Positions 24,791-36,107 of a stretch of 64,000 nt of DNA are shown one piece after another. Every line of letters starts with the position of its first letter. Positions within the stretch are counted from its first letter, which is position 1. This stretch comes from Spirosoma pollinicola (GTDB taxonomy: Bacteria; Bacteroidota; Bacteroidia; Cytophagales; Spirosomataceae). A program made the translations under genes and the position numbers. The notes under the pieces were generated by a model that saw only the letters and a list, made by a program, of their open reading frames with translations, was not told where the DNA came from and searched no databases. The stretch spans positions 2,643,027 to 2,707,026 of the forward strand of contig NZ_CP025096.1 of NCBI RefSeq assembly GCF_002831565.1, read 5' to 3'.

Positions 24791-25831
24791 ATGACCGACG
24801 ATTTCCTTAAACTTCGTGTTGTTCGTATTCACGCAGAAACGTCAGATACCAAAAGTTACTTCCTGGAACCTACCGATGGAAAACTCGTTCAGCATCGTGC
24901 CGGGCAGTTTCTGACGTTAATACTGCTCCATAACGGCCATGAGGTACGACGGTCGTATTCGCTCAGTTCTGCCACAAATGAACCGCTCCGGCTGACCATC
25001 AAACGTATTGAAAACGGAGAAATTTCCCGCTATCTACTCGATACCGTACAGGTCGGGGATGTCTTGACGAGTTTGCATCCGGCCGGGCGTTTCACCCTCA
25101 ACGACAATCTCTCCGGTGACCTTGTTCTCTTAGGCGCTGGTAGTGGAATCACGCCTTTGTTTGCCATTATCAAGCAAGTTTTATGGACGGAGCCGCACCG
25201 ACGGGTGACGTTGCTGTACAGTAACACCCGCGAACGGAGCATTATTTTTCGGGAAGAGCTAGAGGAATTACAACGTCAGTTTCCTGATCGGTTTCGGCTT
25301 ATTAACCTGCTTAGTAATCCATCCGACAATTGGACTGGGTTACGCGGACGCTTGAACAATGTAATGCTCGAACGGATGTTGCCCGAATTGGTCGGTACAT
25401 CAGACTGGCAGACAGTTCAGTTCTACGTTTGCGGGCCGGGTGATTATATGCGAATGGTGCAGTTTACAGTTGTATTTAGCGGCTTTAGGCCCGACCAGAT
25501 TCGTCGGGAGAATTTCGTAGTGGAGCCGGTTGTCTTAACACCACTGCCCGCTTTGGCACAGGATCGAACCGTATTGCTGAAATTCAGAGGGCGTGAGGTG
25601 GAGATTCAGGTGCCTGCTTACAAGTCTATATTACAGGCGGCTTTGGATGAGGGCATTCAGTTGCCGTATAGCTGTCGGGGTGGACGATGCTCGACATGTG
25701 TAGCCCGTTGCCAGTCGGGAAGCGTTCACATGACTATCAATGATGTATTAACGGAGCGTGATCTTCGCGAAGGCTGGGTACTCACCTGTACGGGGTACCT
25801 GGAAAGTGACGGAGTTGTGATAGAGGTGTAG
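24791..25831 (+). CDS. ferredoxin-type NAD(P)H oxidoreductase (FAD plus plant-type 2Fe-2S)
   Basis: About 346 residues from ATG 24791; upstream in-frame ATG at 24692 would add a non-conserved tail. Domain order: FAD-binding with RRSYSLSS, NAD(P)-binding with LGAGSGITPLFAII and FYVCGPGDYM, then a C-terminal plant-type ferredoxin with LPYSCRGGRCSTCVARC and the fourth Cys in VLTCTGY. This order matches PaaE-like reductases that feed electrons to oxygenases or desaturases. No oxygenase partner is adjacent. The stop is embedded in an inverted repeat shared with udk. Confidence 0.9.
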   Translation: MTDDFLKLRVVRIHAETSDTKSYFLEPTDGKLVQHRAGQFLTLILLHNGHEVRRSYSLSSATNEPLRLTIKRIENGEISRYLLDTVQVGDVLTSLHPAGRFTLNDNLSGDLVLLGAGSGITPLFAIIKQVLWTEPHRRVTLLYSNTRERSIIFREELEELQRQFPDRFRLINLLSNPSDNWTGLRGRLNNVMLERMLPELVGTSDWQTVQFYVCGPGDYMRMVQFTVVFSGFRPDQIRRENFVVEPVVLTPLPALAQDRTVLLKFRGREVEIQVPAYKSILQAALDEGIQLPYSCRGGRCSTCVARCQSGSVHMTINDVLTERDLREGWVLTCTGYLESDGVVIEV

Positions 25832-25898
25832 CGCGGACATCCTGTCCGCATAGCTATTTGCTTTAATCTATGGCTATGCGGACAGGGTGTCCGCGCTA
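25829..25898. repeat. 26-bp-arm inverted repeat between convergent genes
   Basis: Arms 25829-25854 and 25873-25898 pair over 26 bases with one U·G wobble on plus-strand RNA. The core is GCGGACATCCTGTCCGC, itself a palindrome. The left arm includes the reductase stop codon TAG; the right arm ends 3 bases before the udk stop. Confidence 0.88.
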
Positions 25899-25900
25899 CA

Positions 25901-26518
25901 TCAAACCTTCGTTTTCAAAAACTCAATAACCACATTCAAGCCTTTCTGATAGTGATTATTGTTTGGAATCACGATGTCAGCTTCGGCGCGGTAGGGCTTG
26001 ATAAACTGACGATAGGTAGGTTTTACATGGTATTTCCAGCGGTACATCACATCGTCGATATCGTAGCCGCGTTCTTCGGCGTCGCGTTTGACACGTCGTT
26101 CGAGTTTAATGCTGTTTTTAGCGTCGATGAAGATTTTCAAGTCCATCTGGTCGGCCAGTTCGCGGAAGTGAAAAACGAAGATACCTTCCACAATGATAAT
26201 AGGCGCAGGATGGAACGTTAACATCTTTGGAACAATATTCGGGTTGTTAAACGTATATTCTTTCTGTGTGACCATTTCGCCACTGCGCAATTGCCCGATA
26301 TGTTGCGCGTAAAGATGATGATTGATGGTTTCTGGTAAATCGAAGTTATGTATTCCCTGATCGTCGACAGGAATAACGTCGCGGCTGAGATAGTAATTAT
26401 CCTGCGAAATCAGGCAGATTTGATCATCGTTGAACGCGTTAAGTACTCCTTTCAGGAAAGATGTTTTTCCCGAAGCACTGCCGCCGGTAATGCCAACGAT
26501 AAATGGTTTTTTGGTCAT
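25901..26518 (-). CDS. udk: uridine kinase
   Basis: Udk phosphorylates uridine and cytidine to UMP and CMP in pyrimidine salvage. About 205 residues from ATG 26518, the usual size; the longer frame to 26572 starts with TTG and is not needed. The Walker A motif is GITGGSASGKTSF, followed by SQDNYY, the substrate-site NFDLPE, IIVEGIFVF (Walker B) and RRVKRDAEERG (lid). The C-terminal KPYRAEADIVIPNN is typical. Confidence 0.94.
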   Translation of the reverse strand: MTKKPFIVGITGGSASGKTSFLKGVLNAFNDDQICLISQDNYYLSRDVIPVDDQGIHNFDLPETINHHLYAQHIGQLRSGEMVTQKEYTFNNPNIVPKMLTFHPAPIIIVEGIFVFHFRELADQMDLKIFIDAKNSIKLERRVKRDAEERGYDIDDVMYRWKYHVKPTYRQFIKPYRAEADIVIPNNNHYQKGLNVVIEFLKTKV

Positions 26519-26570
26519 GATAGCATCAAGGCTAAATAACGAAGAAAGCAGAAATTGATGAAGTATCAAC

Positions 26571-26608
26571 AAAAAAAGCGGTCCACTTGCGGCAAGTGAA
26601 TCGCTTTT
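26571..26608 (-). terminator. intrinsic terminator of the atpD-atpC unit
   Basis: Arms 26574-26590 (AAAAGCGGTCCACTTGC) and 26592-26608 pair with two mismatches. The A-run at 26571-26577 gives a U-tract on the minus strand. It lies 21 bases after the atpC stop. Confidence 0.8.
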
Positions 26609-26628
26609 AAGATAAGCTATTAAATTGG

Positions 26629-26874
26629 TTAGGCCACGATTGCTTCTGCAAGCACAAGGACCTTATTCTGAAGTACTTCGACTACGCCACCGTCAACCTG
26701 AAAAGTTTGCTCTCCAGAGGCTGTTTGCACAATGACCGGTCCTTTATCCAGGGTGCTAACCAATGGTGCGTGATCGTTCAGAACCTGAAACTGACCTTCG
26801 CTACCTGGAAAGGTAACGGCAGTTGCTTCACCTGAGAAGACTTTGCGGTCGGGAGTAATAATATCTATTGTCAT
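26629..26874 (-). CDS. atpC: F1Fo ATP synthase epsilon subunit (N-terminal domain only)
   Basis: 81 residues from ATG 26874; an upstream TTG is rejected. It contains only the beta-sandwich domain: DIITPDRKVFSGEATAVTFPG, GQFQVLNDHAPLVSTL and VDGGVVEVLQNKVLVLAE. The C-terminal helical hairpin that can inhibit ATP hydrolysis in E. coli-type epsilon is absent. This short form is common in Bacteroidota. It is separated from atpD by one unrelated secreted-protein gene. Confidence 0.93.
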   Translation of the reverse strand: MTIDIITPDRKVFSGEATAVTFPGSEGQFQVLNDHAPLVSTLDKGPVIVQTASGEQTFQVDGGVVEVLQNKVLVLAEAIVA

Positions 26875-26943
26875 AATAATGTACAATGAATAATGGTTAA
26901 TGTATAATGAATGAGTTGTCTGTATTATTCATTGTACATTATT
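26875..26943. repeat. inverted repeat upstream of atpC
   Basis: Perfect 20-base arms 26875-26894 and 26924-26943 (core AATGTACAATGAATAA) directly before the atpC start and at the end of the preceding gene. It is AT-rich, with a 29-base spacer that carries a further imperfect copy of the motif (TTAATGTATAATGAATGA). Confidence 0.8.
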
Positions 26944-26950
26944 CATTCAT

Positions 26951-27670
26951 TTATAAAGCTCCTTTTACAAAATTAAGTACGCTGCCAAGTTGGGATTTCA
27001 CAGCGGGTTCGGCGGCTTTGGCTACCATACCGCCCTGGTCTAGCTTGCTTACGCTACCCAAAGCCGACGAAATCAACGATTTGCCGGCTGAGCCTCCACC
27101 GCCCAGTACCGACATGGCACTGCTGAGACCGCCTAAACTACTTGTCAACTGGCTGCCTTTACCAATCAACGAACCGGCTGTCATTAGTCCTTCAAGCTGG
27201 TTCCCACCCGATGCGAGTTTTGCCAATCCAACGGCTTTGCTCAGAACACCACTGCCTAACGCCCCTGTTGGAATGAGAGGAAGTAATGCTTTTAGCTTAC
27301 CGACCTGCGCCAACACTTTGTCTTTGAACGAGGTCGGTTTCTGTTGAACAGAAGCCTCCAGAGCGGCAATTCCTGTTTGAAGTTCCTGCGTCGTAGTGGC
27401 TTTGTCGCCTTTATCAAGCGCTGCTACGGCCATGTCCAGATGCGTATCTGGCGAATCTGTCGATTGGGTAGCGGCCTGCGACGTCGCCGTTGTTGCGGCT
27501 ACACCAGGCGTAACGGCCGTGTCTTTAATGGCGCCAATTACTTTCGGGGCTTCCGTAGTTGTTGGAACGGCTGGAACGGTCGGTGTTGTAATCTGCGCCG
27601 ATAGGCTGATTGTGCTTAATAAGCTGGCCAGTAAACAGGCGGTTCCCACGCTGAATCGAATCGTTTTCAT
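26951..27670 (-). CDS. secreted Ala/Ser/Gly-rich hypothetical protein
   Basis: 239 residues. A clear signal peptide (VGTACLLASLLSTISLSAQ) is followed by a Thr/Pro/Ala-rich linker and a helical segment (HLDMAVAALDKGDKATTTQELQTG). The C-terminal half is rich in Gly, Ser, Leu and Ala (SLGGLSSAMSVLGGGGSAG). I recognise no family. It lies on the same strand between atpD (119 bases upstream) and atpC, an odd place for an exported protein. It may have been inserted into the ATP synthase unit. Confidence 0.7.
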   Translation of the reverse strand: MKTIRFSVGTACLLASLLSTISLSAQITTPTVPAVPTTTEAPKVIGAIKDTAVTPGVAATTATSQAATQSTDSPDTHLDMAVAALDKGDKATTTQELQTGIAALEASVQQKPTSFKDKVLAQVGKLKALLPLIPTGALGSGVLSKAVGLAKLASGGNQLEGLMTAGSLIGKGSQLTSSLGGLSSAMSVLGGGGSAGKSLISSALGSVSKLDQGGMVAKAAEPAVKSQLGSVLNFVKGAL

Positions 27671-27730
27671 AAAAACTGAACGGTTTATTTATGAATAAAA
27701 TAGACGTGGGCGAGGAAAGCCCGATTTAGT

Positions 27731-27782
27731 AGCTAACGGCTTACGCCAACAGCTTGTAAACTGTTAGCGTAAACCGCTGGCT
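27731..27782. repeat. imperfect inverted repeat after atpD
   Basis: Arms 27731-27752 and 27761-27782 pair over 22 bases with four mismatches (core CTGTTAGCGTAAACCGCTGG). It begins 7 bases beyond the atpD stop. There is no U-tract, so a processing or stability role is more likely than full termination. Confidence 0.6.
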
Positions 27783-27789
27783 GATAATG

Positions 27790-29337
<1,548 letters not shown>

Positions 29338-29364
29338 TTATATGTTGCCCATTGTTTGGGACTG

Positions 29365-29395
29365 CAAAAGTAGGAGAAAAACAGCGTAAGGTCAA
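29365..29395 (-). promoter_or_regulatory. promoter of atpD
   Basis: On the minus strand TTG (29395-29393), 20 bases, then TACTTTTG (29372-29365), a perfect match to the Bacteroidota -7 box TAnnTTTG. Transcription should start near 29358, giving a leader of about 40 bases. The rest of the 316-base divergent region to malQ holds nothing else I can identify. Confidence 0.6.
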
Positions 29396-29632
29396 GGAAC
29401 GCTCTAGTCATTTTCCTGCTGATTCTTACCGGAATAGGTTTAGCAATAAGGTTTTTACGATAAAAAGTAAACAAAAGCGGCTTGGAGCGGATTTGTACAA
29501 AAGTTAGTTGACTCCAATTTCTCGCTGGTCAATAGTCGTCTGTGATGATATACTAGTCACAGGCCCCGACACCTTGGCCGTTGTTAACTCTGCATTACTA
29601 ACCATAGACTCACGACAGACGACTTCTTTTTC

Positions 29633-31216
29633 ATGCTGCAACAACGTTCAAGTGGCTTATTGCTTCATATAACATCATTACCCTCGGCACACGGCGTTGG
29701 CGATTTAGGCGCCGAAGCGTACCGTTTTGCCGATTTTCTGGAGGATTCCGGGCAAACGTACTGGCAGATTTTGCCATTAACGCCTGTTGATCCCGGTGCA
29801 GGTTTTTCTCCTTACAGTAGTCCGTCTGCTTTTGCCGGTAACATCTTAATGATCAATCTGGAAAAGCTGGCTGAAGAAAATTTATTGAGTCCTGATCAAT
29901 TGGCGATCTTTAACGAACAGCCTGTTCGTGATGTAACCGTAACCGAAGCACCCGGTACATCGGGCGATACAGCTACGGGAGTCTTGGCTGGTCCACTCGT
30001 TTTAGCTCCGTCGACACTCCATGCGGCCTGGATAAAAAAACGACCTTTATTAGTTCAAGCAGCCGAAACCTTTCTGCGCGATGCTACGCCCGCTCAGCGT
30101 AGTGACTATGATCGGTTTTGTGCCTTACAGGCCGATTGGCTTGACGATTATGCTCTTTTCACTGCCTTGCAGGAGTCGACGGGTGAGCCAGCATGGGTGC
30201 GCTGGCCCACTGAACTCGTCCGACGTGAACCGGTTGCGCTGGCTCAGCAAACAGAGCTGCTGCATGAGCAAATTGAGATTCTGAAAGTGCTTCAGTACTT
30301 CTTTACACAGCAATGGAATGGGCTTATGGCCTACTGTTATGCAAAGAAGATTCACCTCATGGGCGATATTCCCATTTACGTTCAGTTCAACAGTGCTGAC
30401 GTTTGGGCAAATCCAGACTTGTTTAAACTCGATGCCAATTTCCAGCCGCTATTTGTTGCTGGTGCTCCCCCCGATTATTTTAGCGAATACGGACAGCGTT
30501 GGGGCAATCCTATTTATGACTGGGCCGAACACGAGCGCACCGGCTTTGCCTGGTGGATGCGCCGGTTGCGTCACCAAATGTCTTTGTATAGTCTGACCCG
30601 TCTGGATCATTTCCTGGGTTTTGCTGTCTATTGGGAAATCCCGGCCAGCGAGCCAACAGCTAAAGTTGGGGAGTGGGTAAAAGCGCCTATCGAAGCGTTT
30701 ATGCACGCCATGCACCGGCAGTTTGTGCAGTTGCCTATTATTGCTGAAGATTTAGGCGCTAAAGCCGCCGATATCCAGCCGTATCTGCGCCATTACGGCA
30801 TACCGGGTATGCGGGTGATTCAGTTTGGGTTTGGTCATGATATGCCGACTTCGACCTATGCTGTGCATAATCACGCAGAGAACTTTGTAGTCTATTCCGG
30901 TACCCACGACAATAATACGACCTTAGGGTGGTTTCGGGAGTCAGATGAGTTGCATCGCCAGCGAATGAACGACTATCTTGGTATTGAGGTAACGGAAGAA
31001 AACGTGGTGGATCAGGTATGCCGTCTGACGATGCAATCGGTGGCACGGCTGGCCATATTACCTGTTCAAGACGTATTGAACCTTGACGAAACAAACCGAA
31101 TGAATACACCCGGATTGGGGGGGCGAAGCTGGCAGTGGCGCTTGCAATCCGGGCAGTTAACAAATGAAGTGGCTCAAAAGCTTTTGGCACTAACAAAAAT
31201 GACTGGTAGGGTATAA
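29633..31216 (+). CDS. malQ: 4-alpha-glucanotransferase (amylomaltase)
   Basis: Transfers alpha-1,4-glucan segments between maltodextrins, releasing glucose; GH77, cytoplasmic. 527 residues. The start RSSGLLLHITSLPSAHGVGDLG and ILPLTPVDPGAGFSPYSSPSAFAGN are family hallmarks. Catalytic residues lie in LTRLDHFLGFAVYW (nucleophile Asp) and IIAEDLGA (acid/base Glu), with YSGTHDNNTTLGWF as the transition-state Asp motif. It ends with PGLGGRSWQWRL. Divergent from atpD, and followed by its own terminator. Confidence 0.96.
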   Translation: MLQQRSSGLLLHITSLPSAHGVGDLGAEAYRFADFLEDSGQTYWQILPLTPVDPGAGFSPYSSPSAFAGNILMINLEKLAEENLLSPDQLAIFNEQPVRDVTVTEAPGTSGDTATGVLAGPLVLAPSTLHAAWIKKRPLLVQAAETFLRDATPAQRSDYDRFCALQADWLDDYALFTALQESTGEPAWVRWPTELVRREPVALAQQTELLHEQIEILKVLQYFFTQQWNGLMAYCYAKKIHLMGDIPIYVQFNSADVWANPDLFKLDANFQPLFVAGAPPDYFSEYGQRWGNPIYDWAEHERTGFAWWMRRLRHQMSLYSLTRLDHFLGFAVYWEIPASEPTAKVGEWVKAPIEAFMHAMHRQFVQLPIIAEDLGAKAADIQPYLRHYGIPGMRVIQFGFGHDMPTSTYAVHNHAENFVVYSGTHDNNTTLGWFRESDELHRQRMNDYLGIEVTEENVVDQVCRLTMQSVARLAILPVQDVLNLDETNRMNTPGLGGRSWQWRLQSGQLTNEVAQKLLALTKMTGRV

Positions 31217-31287
31217 CAGGTTGATAGCGTGTGGTAAATCACGCGCTGATTGTTTTCAGGCACTTTGCCGGTATCACATTGATAAGT

Positions 31288-31333
31288 AAGAGGGGCGTTT
31301 AGACCAGACCTGGTTTGAACGCCCCTCTTTTTT
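31288..31333 (+). terminator. intrinsic terminator of malQ
   Basis: Arms 31288-31307 and 31310-31329 pair over 20 bases with two mismatches (core AGAGGGGCGTT / AACGCCCCTCT), followed by a T-run. It lies about 70 bases after the malQ stop. Confidence 0.85.
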
Positions 31334-31589
31334 GTATGTAGGCCATTCGATACAATTAATTGACGGGTAATGACAGCGTTGCAAATACCCGTCAATGTCA
31401 ATATATTACGTATTACGTTACTTTGGCATTATAAATGCTTTGTTAAAAAATAGATTGCTCAGATACCCCTTACTAAAAGTTTGACATCTCTCAAATGGTA
31501 CACAACCTCTACACAGCTTTCTATTTAAACGTATGTCCTTAATCGCTCTGATGGTTTAGCTGACTTATTCACATTAATTTACATGACTA
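31334..31589. other. intergenic region without visible gene
   Basis: AT-rich spacer between the malQ terminator and the propeller lipoprotein. No open frame, RNA fold or clear -7/-33 pair stood out. It presumably contains the promoter for the gene at 31590. Confidence 0.4.
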
Positions 31590-32978
31590 ATGTTTAAAAA
31601 ATTATCCACCTCACTGTTACAACTGACTGGATTTGTTTTATTGGTAACTGCCTGTAAAACTTCAATTGACACACAGCCAGTTAGTTCAGGTAAAGCTATC
31701 GAATCATTTACATTTGCCGGTCTGACCCCAACCGTAACAGGCGTTGTTGATTCGGTTATACACACTGTAAGAGCCACGGTGCCGGTTGGTACAGATTTGG
31801 CCAAATTGGCTCCAACATTTATCCTCTCGCAGAACGCTATAATATCTCCTGCGTCAGCGGTTGCCCAGAACTTTAGCAAACCTGTTTCGTATACCGTAAC
31901 GGCAATGGATAGTTCAGTTCAGCCATACACCGTCACCGTTAGTACAGCGAGCACCATTACAAACGGAGGCTCACTGGTTTATATAGGCAGTGGGTCTGGT
32001 AACTTTTTTGCCATTGATGGTGGTACAGGTGTAACGAAATGGCGGATGTCTACAGGCACATCAATTTCGTCTAGTGCCTTTGTTGCGGCCGGACTGGTGT
32101 TTACCGGTAGCGAAAATGGCAATATCTATGCGTTCGATGCCGAAGCGGGTACTCAACGCTGGAAATTTGGCACCGGAAGTAGTGTCCTGTCAAGCCCGGT
32201 CGTATCGGGCACACTGGTATATGTAGGTAGCGAAGACCAGAATCTATACGCCCTCAATGCGTTGACGGGTGTGCAGCGATGGAAATTTGGTACGGCGGGT
32301 GGTGTTACATCCAGTCCGACAGTGGTGAACGGAACCGTTTATTTTGCCAGTAAAGATCAAACGCTGTATGCACTCGATGCCGCTACGGGAACTCAACGCT
32401 GGAAATTTGGTGCTGGCGGAAAGATCACCTCCAGCCCGGCCGTGGTTGGCGGTCTGGTTTATATCGGTACTAACGATTATAACCTATATGCCCTTGACGC
32501 TGTAACAGGTGTCATTAAATGGAAATTCAGTACGGGTGGTATTATTACATCGAGCCCGGTTGTTGCTGATGGCGTTGTTTATGTAGGAGGAGAGGACCAG
32601 AATCTATATGCCCTTGATGCGGCTACCGGTGTTTTACGTTGGAAATATGGTACCAGTGGCCGCATAACCGGCAGTGCTGCCATTGACAACGGGCTGGTTT
32701 ATTTCGGAAGTGACGACAAAACGTTTTATGCGCTCGATACCGCTACCGGAAAATTCCGCTGGAAATTCAGCACGGGTAGTGTCATCAGCGCAAGCCCCAT
32801 AGTCTATAATGGGTTCATTTACATCGGTGGTCAGGATACAAGTTTATATTGCCTGAATTCGACAAGTGGCGTATTGCGGTGGCGTGTGCCGCTTGATGCG
32901 AAACTCTTGTCGAGCCCTTGCTTAGCCACAACAGATTTAGTCCCTTTTGCCGCCGGCATTAGTGGCGGACATCAGTAA
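31590..32978 (+). CDS. PQQ-like eight-bladed beta-propeller lipoprotein with N-terminal DUF5018-like domain
   Basis: 462 residues. Signal with lipobox LLVTAC, then an Ig-like domain (AIESFTFAGLTPTVTG ... ISPASAVAQNFSKPVSYTVTAMD) resembling DUF5018, then eight tandem 40-residue blades. Their consensus is LVY(I/V)GSxDxNLYALDAxTGxxRWKFxTGG.ITSSPVV. The repeat matches the PQQ/BamB-like propeller (tryptophan-docking) type. No PQQ active-site residues are obvious, so a binding or scaffolding role outside the membrane is likely. The blade period is exactly 120 bp and shows DNA-level similarity, evidence of recent duplication or homogenisation. Confidence 0.9.
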   Translation: MFKKLSTSLLQLTGFVLLVTACKTSIDTQPVSSGKAIESFTFAGLTPTVTGVVDSVIHTVRATVPVGTDLAKLAPTFILSQNAIISPASAVAQNFSKPVSYTVTAMDSSVQPYTVTVSTASTITNGGSLVYIGSGSGNFFAIDGGTGVTKWRMSTGTSISSSAFVAAGLVFTGSENGNIYAFDAEAGTQRWKFGTGSSVLSSPVVSGTLVYVGSEDQNLYALNALTGVQRWKFGTAGGVTSSPTVVNGTVYFASKDQTLYALDAATGTQRWKFGAGGKITSSPAVVGGLVYIGTNDYNLYALDAVTGVIKWKFSTGGIITSSPVVADGVVYVGGEDQNLYALDAATGVLRWKYGTSGRITGSAAIDNGLVYFGSDDKTFYALDTATGKFRWKFSTGSVISASPIVYNGFIYIGGQDTSLYCLNSTSGVLRWRVPLDAKLLSSPCLATTDLVPFAAGISGGHQ

Positions 32979-33055
32979 CCGTAATCTTTCTTTGTATTGA
33001 TACTTCTTCCGAAACGCAGTAGGCACTAACACGCTGTTACCTGCGTTTCTTTTTT

Positions 33056-36000
33056 ATGTCATCCTTATTTTTCTGGAAAGAGTGGAGTCGTGTCAATCGG
33101 CTTACCTATCTGATTAGTGCTATTGGTTTCATTATCAGCCTTGTTCTATTTGCTGTTGCCTGGGCGCAGGGTCTGGGCAATGTTGTTCGTTGGGATGTGC
33201 TGAGCGAGCTTAACGAATTGCCGATCACCTTTCATACTTTCTCCGACGGTCTGCTCGACTATGCTGTCAATGGGAAAGCTTACGCTATTTCAGAACAATT
33301 TATGGCGGGTGCCATGCAGGTACGACCGGGCGTGGCTACTGCGTTTCTGATTGGTATTTGTCTGGCCTTTGTGCTCCTAATGAGTGCCATCACCCGGTTT
33401 AGTCGGATTCGTTATTTAATCAGTATGGCCGTATTAATTCTCGGTCTGGCGTTTTTTCGGTGGGAGATGCTCGAAATACCGGGTCTGGGTAGCAATTACC
33501 TATTTCTACTGTTGGCGTTTGTGTTCGGCTCGGTCAGTTATTATTTCCATGCTTTCCGCCCCGATTATACGGTTGCGATTCGACTTGCTGCGTTTAGTGC
33601 GTTAATGATCCTCGTCGCCATAGGGGTGGGGGCACTCTCGCCTGTGAAGTTCCCCGCACTGGTTCTTGTGAGTTATGGAATGCCGGTTCTGCTCGTGTTC
33701 AGCATCGGCTTCGTTTTCTTCATCGCCACCGAAATTATTGCTGGACTTGTCTGGCTTACATCGGCCGGTCGCTCAGAAGGCACAAGTACACAAGTGGGCC
33801 AACGGCGTGTGCTGGGTATCAATAATTTCCTGTTTATCAGTGCGCTGTATTTGATTAATCTGGCCCTTATCTGGCTTAAAAACACGCGCTCCATCGACTG
33901 GGATGTACTGGCCATAAGTCCATTTATTCTCTACATAATCTCGGTGACGCTGGGCATTTGGGGGTTCCGCCGGTTGACTCAGCAGCAGGACGCTTTCTCG
34001 TTTCGCGATGCGGGTGCTTACCTGTATACGGGCCTTGCATTGCTCACGACGCTGACGATTGGGTATGCGTTTGCTACGGCAAATGACCCGTTAGTCGAGG
34101 TTTTTGAGGATATAATTGTGTACACACATCTGGCAATGGGACTGGTCTTTGTCGCCTATGTCGTTATCAATTTCCTGCCAATCTATCAGCAAAGTCTCCC
34201 TGTTTATCGGATTCTTTATAAGCCCAAACGGCTTGAATTGAGTCTGTTCCGGATAGTGGGTGTCGTGGGTGTTGTTGTCCTGCTGGCATCGGGCGGTCTG
34301 ATCACGTTTCGTCAAAGCGTGGCCGGGTATTACAATGGACTCGGCGATGTGTATACAGCTACGAACGAACCACAATCGGCCAATGCCTTCTATCAACTTG
34401 CGCTCGAACAGGAATTTCAGAACCATAAATCGAATTATGCGCTGGCATCTCTGGCCTTATCGCAGAATAACCAGACGGCGGCTGCTTTCTTTTTTCAACA
34501 GGCCCTTTTGAAGCAACCCAACCCACAGGATTATGCCGGATTAAGTCAGACTTATCTGCAAACGAACTTGTTTTTCGAAGCCGTCAAAGTTCTTCAGCGG
34601 GGTATTCGGGCATTTCCGAAAAGTGGCGAGTTACAGAATAACCTCGGATTTCTGTATGCACGCACCAGCGTAGCCGATTCAGCTTATTACTACCTAAAGT
34701 CGGCAACTGGTCTGGCGGGTCGGGAGGAGGTTCCCGAATCGAACTTGCTTTCTTTTTATGCGCGTAACCCAAACGTGCTAGCGGCCGATTCAACGTTGAT
34801 TTCGGAACGGAAAGACTTTTCGTATGAGTCGTATCAGGCTAATGCGCTGGTTCTTCAACTCATAGACCCTGCCAAAGCCGCCAAAGCTGGTAAACCCGGC
34901 TGGCTGGAAAGTGAGTCTGCTAAGCAGGGACTAAGCGTTGGGCGTTTTGCCAGTTTGTACAATTATACCCTCGCCGGGGAGGAGATTGACACCGTTTTGA
35001 CGAGTACGCTACAGCGGCTATCAGAGAACCCTGTCAATCAGGATTTTACGGACGATCTGTTGTTGGCCCGAGCTGTAGCCGAATACAAACGACACAACCA
35101 GCCAGCCGCCTTTAGCCTGCTGAGTCAACTGGCCGAAAACGATCAGCGAAACGGCTCTACATATCGCTCCATCACAGGTTTACTGTTGTTAGAACAGGGT
35201 TTATACCGACTGGCTGCCGAAACGTTTGGCGCTAACTCCGATACAACGTCTATTTATTACCGGGCCATAGCGTTTACTAAAGCAAATGATCCGGCTCTGG
35301 CGCAGTCGTTCTGGGAAGTCGCGGCCAAAAATGATCCGGCTGTGGCAGCCTTGAAACAAGTGTTGTATCAGGAGCGCAAACCGCAAACGGATTTAGAAAA
35401 AGCAGTTTACGCTACCTATAAAACCGATGATTTTAACCGGGGTGCATACTGGGAAACCATTCAGGAACCTAGTCTAAAAACAGTAGCGGGTGTTGCCTTG
35501 ATTAATGACTACCTCGATCAGTTACAGTGGCGTAATGCCCAGTTGGTGCTTTCTGGATTGCCCGATTCAAAAAAGGTAAGCTCCGTGGCTGCTTCATTGC
35601 GGAATGTAGCAGCTATTCGTTTATCGGCCTTTCGGCGGAGTGTTGGCTCGGCAGAAACGATGGCGAAGGAGCTTATCTTACCGCAATATCAGGCCGAACG
35701 CGATTATTGGCTTGGGCAGACGTATGAACGTACCCGCCGAACGGCTCAGGCACAAAAGGCCTATCGGCAGGCCCTGCAGCTGGCTCCTCTGAATGCCCAG
35801 ATCGTTACATCAGCTGCACAGCTTGCACGGCAACAAAAACAAACCAAATCAGCCTATGATCTCGTCCTTACAGCTTTGCCATTTAACGAAGACAAGGCTG
35901 ATTTGCTGAAAACGTATATTGCCTTATGTCTGGACTTAAGCTTGCCCGACTACGCCGAAAGTGGCTTGACCAAGCTTCAGGCTGCCACTACGCCTGCCGA

Positions 36001-36076
36001 CTATCAGGCGTTTATGGCGACTTATCAGGAAAAATTAGCGTCAATCGAAAAGAGTAAAGAGAAATTTCTGCAATAA
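33056..36076 (+). CDS. large polytopic membrane protein with C-terminal TPR domain
   Basis: 1006 residues. The first 430 residues contain about eleven hydrophobic segments in a compact membrane domain. The rest is a soluble helical-repeat region of TPR type: [30 protein letters not shown]-like repeats, [32 protein letters not shown], and near the end [27 protein letters not shown] recognise no named family. The membrane part shows no clear catalytic motif. It sits after the propeller lipoprotein (77 bases) and before a LolD-type ATPase (31 bases), so all three could form one unit, and the membrane part might serve as a protein scaffold. Confidence 0.8.
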   Translation: MSSLFFWKEWSRVNRLTYLISAIGFIISLVLFAVAWAQGLGNVVRWDVLSELNELPITFHTFSDGLLDYAVNGKAYAISEQFMAGAMQVRPGVATAFLIGICLAFVLLMSAITRFSRIRYLISMAVLILGLAFFRWEMLEIPGLGSNYLFLLLAFVFGSVSYYFHAFRPDYTVAIRLAAFSALMILVAIGVGALSPVKFPALVLVSYGMPVLLVFSIGFVFFIATEIIAGLVWLTSAGRSEGTSTQVGQRRVLGINNFLFISALYLINLALIWLKNTRSIDWDVLAISPFILYIISVTLGIWGFRRLTQQQDAFSFRDAGAYLYTGLALLTTLTIGYAFATANDPLVEVFEDIIVYTHLAMGLVFVAYVVINFLPIYQQSLPVYRILYKPKRLELSLFRIVGVVGVVVLLASGGLITFRQSVAGYYNGLGDVYTATNEPQSANAFYQLALEQEFQNHKSNYALASLALSQNNQTAAAFFFQQALLKQPNPQDYAGLSQTYLQTNLFFEAVKVLQRGIRAFPKSGELQNNLGFLYARTSVADSAYYYLKSATGLAGREEVPESNLLSFYARNPNVLAADSTLISERKDFSYESYQANALVLQLIDPAKAAKAGKPGWLESESAKQGLSVGRFASLYNYTLAGEEIDTVLTSTLQRLSENPVNQDFTDDLLLARAVAEYKRHNQPAAFSLLSQLAENDQRNGSTYRSITGLLLLEQGLYRLAAETFGANSDTTSIYYRAIAFTKANDPALAQSFWEVAAKNDPAVAALKQVLYQERKPQTDLEKAVYATYKTDDFNRGAYWETIQEPSLKTVAGVALINDYLDQLQWRNAQLVLSGLPDSKKVSSVAASLRNVAAIRLSAFRRSVGSAETMAKELILPQYQAERDYWLGQTYERTRRTAQAQKAYRQALQLAPLNAQIVTSAAQLARQQKQTKSAYDLVLTALPFNEDKADLLKTYIALCLDLSLPDYAESGLTKLQAATTPADYQAFMATYQEKLASIEKSKEKFLQ

Positions 36077-36107
36077 GGTAGATTTGTCTATTCAGCCCAA
36101 CCGAATT

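Noticed and set aside
31977..32935. 120-bp tandem repeats considered as a CRISPR-like or satellite array
   Set aside because: They are in-frame protein-coding propeller blades with conserved residues; no short repeats with unique spacers are present.
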